Assembly (NCBI GenBank): GCA_027306845.1
Contig: DAHUYY010000149.1
Location: 1-5,015 of the forward strand
DNA length: 5,015 bases
Direction of reading: 5' to 3'
From: Vulcanimicrobiota bacterium
GTDB lineage: Bacteria > Vulcanimicrobiota > Vulcanimicrobiia > Vulcanimicrobiales > Vulcanimicrobiaceae
Of this stretch, positions 4,982 to 5,015 are shown in pieces. Numbering within the stretch: position 1 is the first letter of the stretch; every line of letters begins with the position of its first letter. Position numbers and translations under genes: made by a program. The notes below the pieces were generated by a model, which saw only the letters and a list, made by a program, of their open reading frames with translations, did no database searches and had not been told where the DNA came from.

Positions 4982-5015
4982 ATGAGCATAACAAAGCCTC
5001 GTCTAGGCCTATTAC
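4982..5015 (+). CDS. Possible N-terminus of a further gene, cut by the window edge
   Basis: ATG 4982 opens a frame that reads MSITKPRLGLL and leaves the window without a stop. It lies about 74 nt downstream of the candidate -10. No good Shine-Dalgarno precedes it, and other nearby ATGs (4960, 4971) close after a few codons. Eleven residues are too few for identification. The TKPRLGLL string faintly resembles the start of UbiA-type prenyltransferases such as protoheme IX farnesyltransferase, but that is not a call. Confidence 0.15.
   Translation, partial: MSITKPRLGLL

Noticed and set aside
4996..5011. GCCT-CGTCT-AGGC hairpin and TAGGCCTA palindrome near the right edge
   Set aside because: The stem is only 4 bp, there is no T-run visible, and it is cut by the window edge. 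It is too small to call a terminator or site.

Overview
This window is one tightly packed plus-strand operon for cell-division site placement and cell elongation, followed by a 3' intergenic region. The order is the 3' end of minC, minD (copy 1), minD (copy 2), minE, an AlkB-family 2-oxoglutarate/Fe(II) dioxygenase gene, rodA, and a leucine-rich-repeat-like gene broken by one in-frame TAG. Junctions between the intact genes are 1 nt, 3 nt, or 4-nt start/stop overlaps (ATGA or GTGA), so this is almost certainly one transcript with coupled translation. Its promoter lies upstream of the window.

The source is a GC-rich, probably rod-shaped bacterium that uses a MinCDE system together with RodA. 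The MinC tail is of the 'ELVPTQLRIA...DGKIVVVPF' type, and min genes running into rodA recall the mreBCD-pbp-minCDE-rodA cluster of Firmicutes and some other phyla. The base composition and codon style would fit a high-GC, little-studied lineage such as Eremiobacterota (WPS-2), but that placement is a guess that the sequence cannot prove.

Together, MinD binds the membrane as an ATP-dependent dimer and recruits MinC, which inhibits FtsZ. MinE stimulates MinD ATPase and restricts the inhibitor to the poles. RodA polymerises peptidoglycan for the lateral wall. The departures from this textbook set are two complete tandem MinD paralogs, a MinE with a long Pro/Ala-rich tail ending in a basic cluster, an alkylation-repair dioxygenase embedded between minE and rodA, and an LRR-like gene whose repeat register runs straight through an amber codon.

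From about 4700 to the end (about 316 nt) there is no convincing complete gene. The stretch holds GC-rich short hairpins, a weak terminator-like hairpin with a T-run, an AT-rich trough with a TATAAT and a small inverted repeat, and a possible start of another gene running off the right edge.
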